6,327 nt of DNA from an uncultured Sutterella sp. (GTDB lineage Bacteria; Pseudomonadota; Gammaproteobacteria; Burkholderiales; Burkholderiaceae_F): contig URYO01000077.1 of the NCBI GenBank assembly GCA_900552195.1, positions 1 to 6,327 of the forward strand, given 5' to 3'. A model generated the notes under the pieces. It was not told the DNA's origin. It was given only the letters and a program-made list of their open reading frames with translations, and did not search any database. Shown piece by piece: positions 6,327 to 6,327 of the stretch (position 1 is its first letter; every line of letters starts with the position of its first letter). Made by a program: the position numbers and the translations under genes.

Positions 6327-6327
6327 C

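Overview
This window looks like ordinary core chromosome of a betaproteobacterium. The gene order secA – argJ – DUF815 ATPase – mutT, facing yacG and zapD, is one I associate with Burkholderiales. Base composition is close to balanced rather than strongly GC-rich, and the proteins differ moderately from those of Burkholderia and Bordetella. I therefore lean towards the lower-GC, gut-associated Sutterellaceae (Sutterella/Parasutterella group). That assignment is inference; only the synteny and protein motifs are seen directly.

Layout: positions 1-61 hold a short fragment that reads as the C-terminal part of a Clp-type AAA+ unfoldase. It joins abruptly to a zapD gene lacking about its first 60 codons. 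yacG follows on the plus strand, about 5 bases after the zapD stop. The rest is on the minus strand. Read in the direction of transcription it is: a 149-base secA leader (6179-6327), secA (888 aa), a strong intrinsic terminator, argJ (409 aa), a DUF815 AAA-type ATPase (294 aa) and a Nudix MutT-like hydrolase (131 aa). The last three are packed as an operon with gaps or overlaps of 8 and 11 bases. mutT and yacG converge with only two bases between their stop codons.

The genes serve unrelated housekeeping tasks: protein export (SecA), arginine biosynthesis (ArgJ), nucleotide-pool cleaning (MutT), gyrase inhibition (YacG) and Z-ring bundling (ZapD). DUF815 is the one gene without a settled role. 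I see no mobile element, CRISPR array, tRNA or rRNA, and no undescribed multi-gene system.

Two things deserve a second look. The Clp/zapD junction at the left end is either a chimeric contig end or a real rearrangement. The secA leader carries a terminator-like hairpin so close to the secA start codon that no promoter fits downstream. It also has a mutually exclusive alternative pairing and a small overlapping reading frame, so attenuation of secA is a testable idea.
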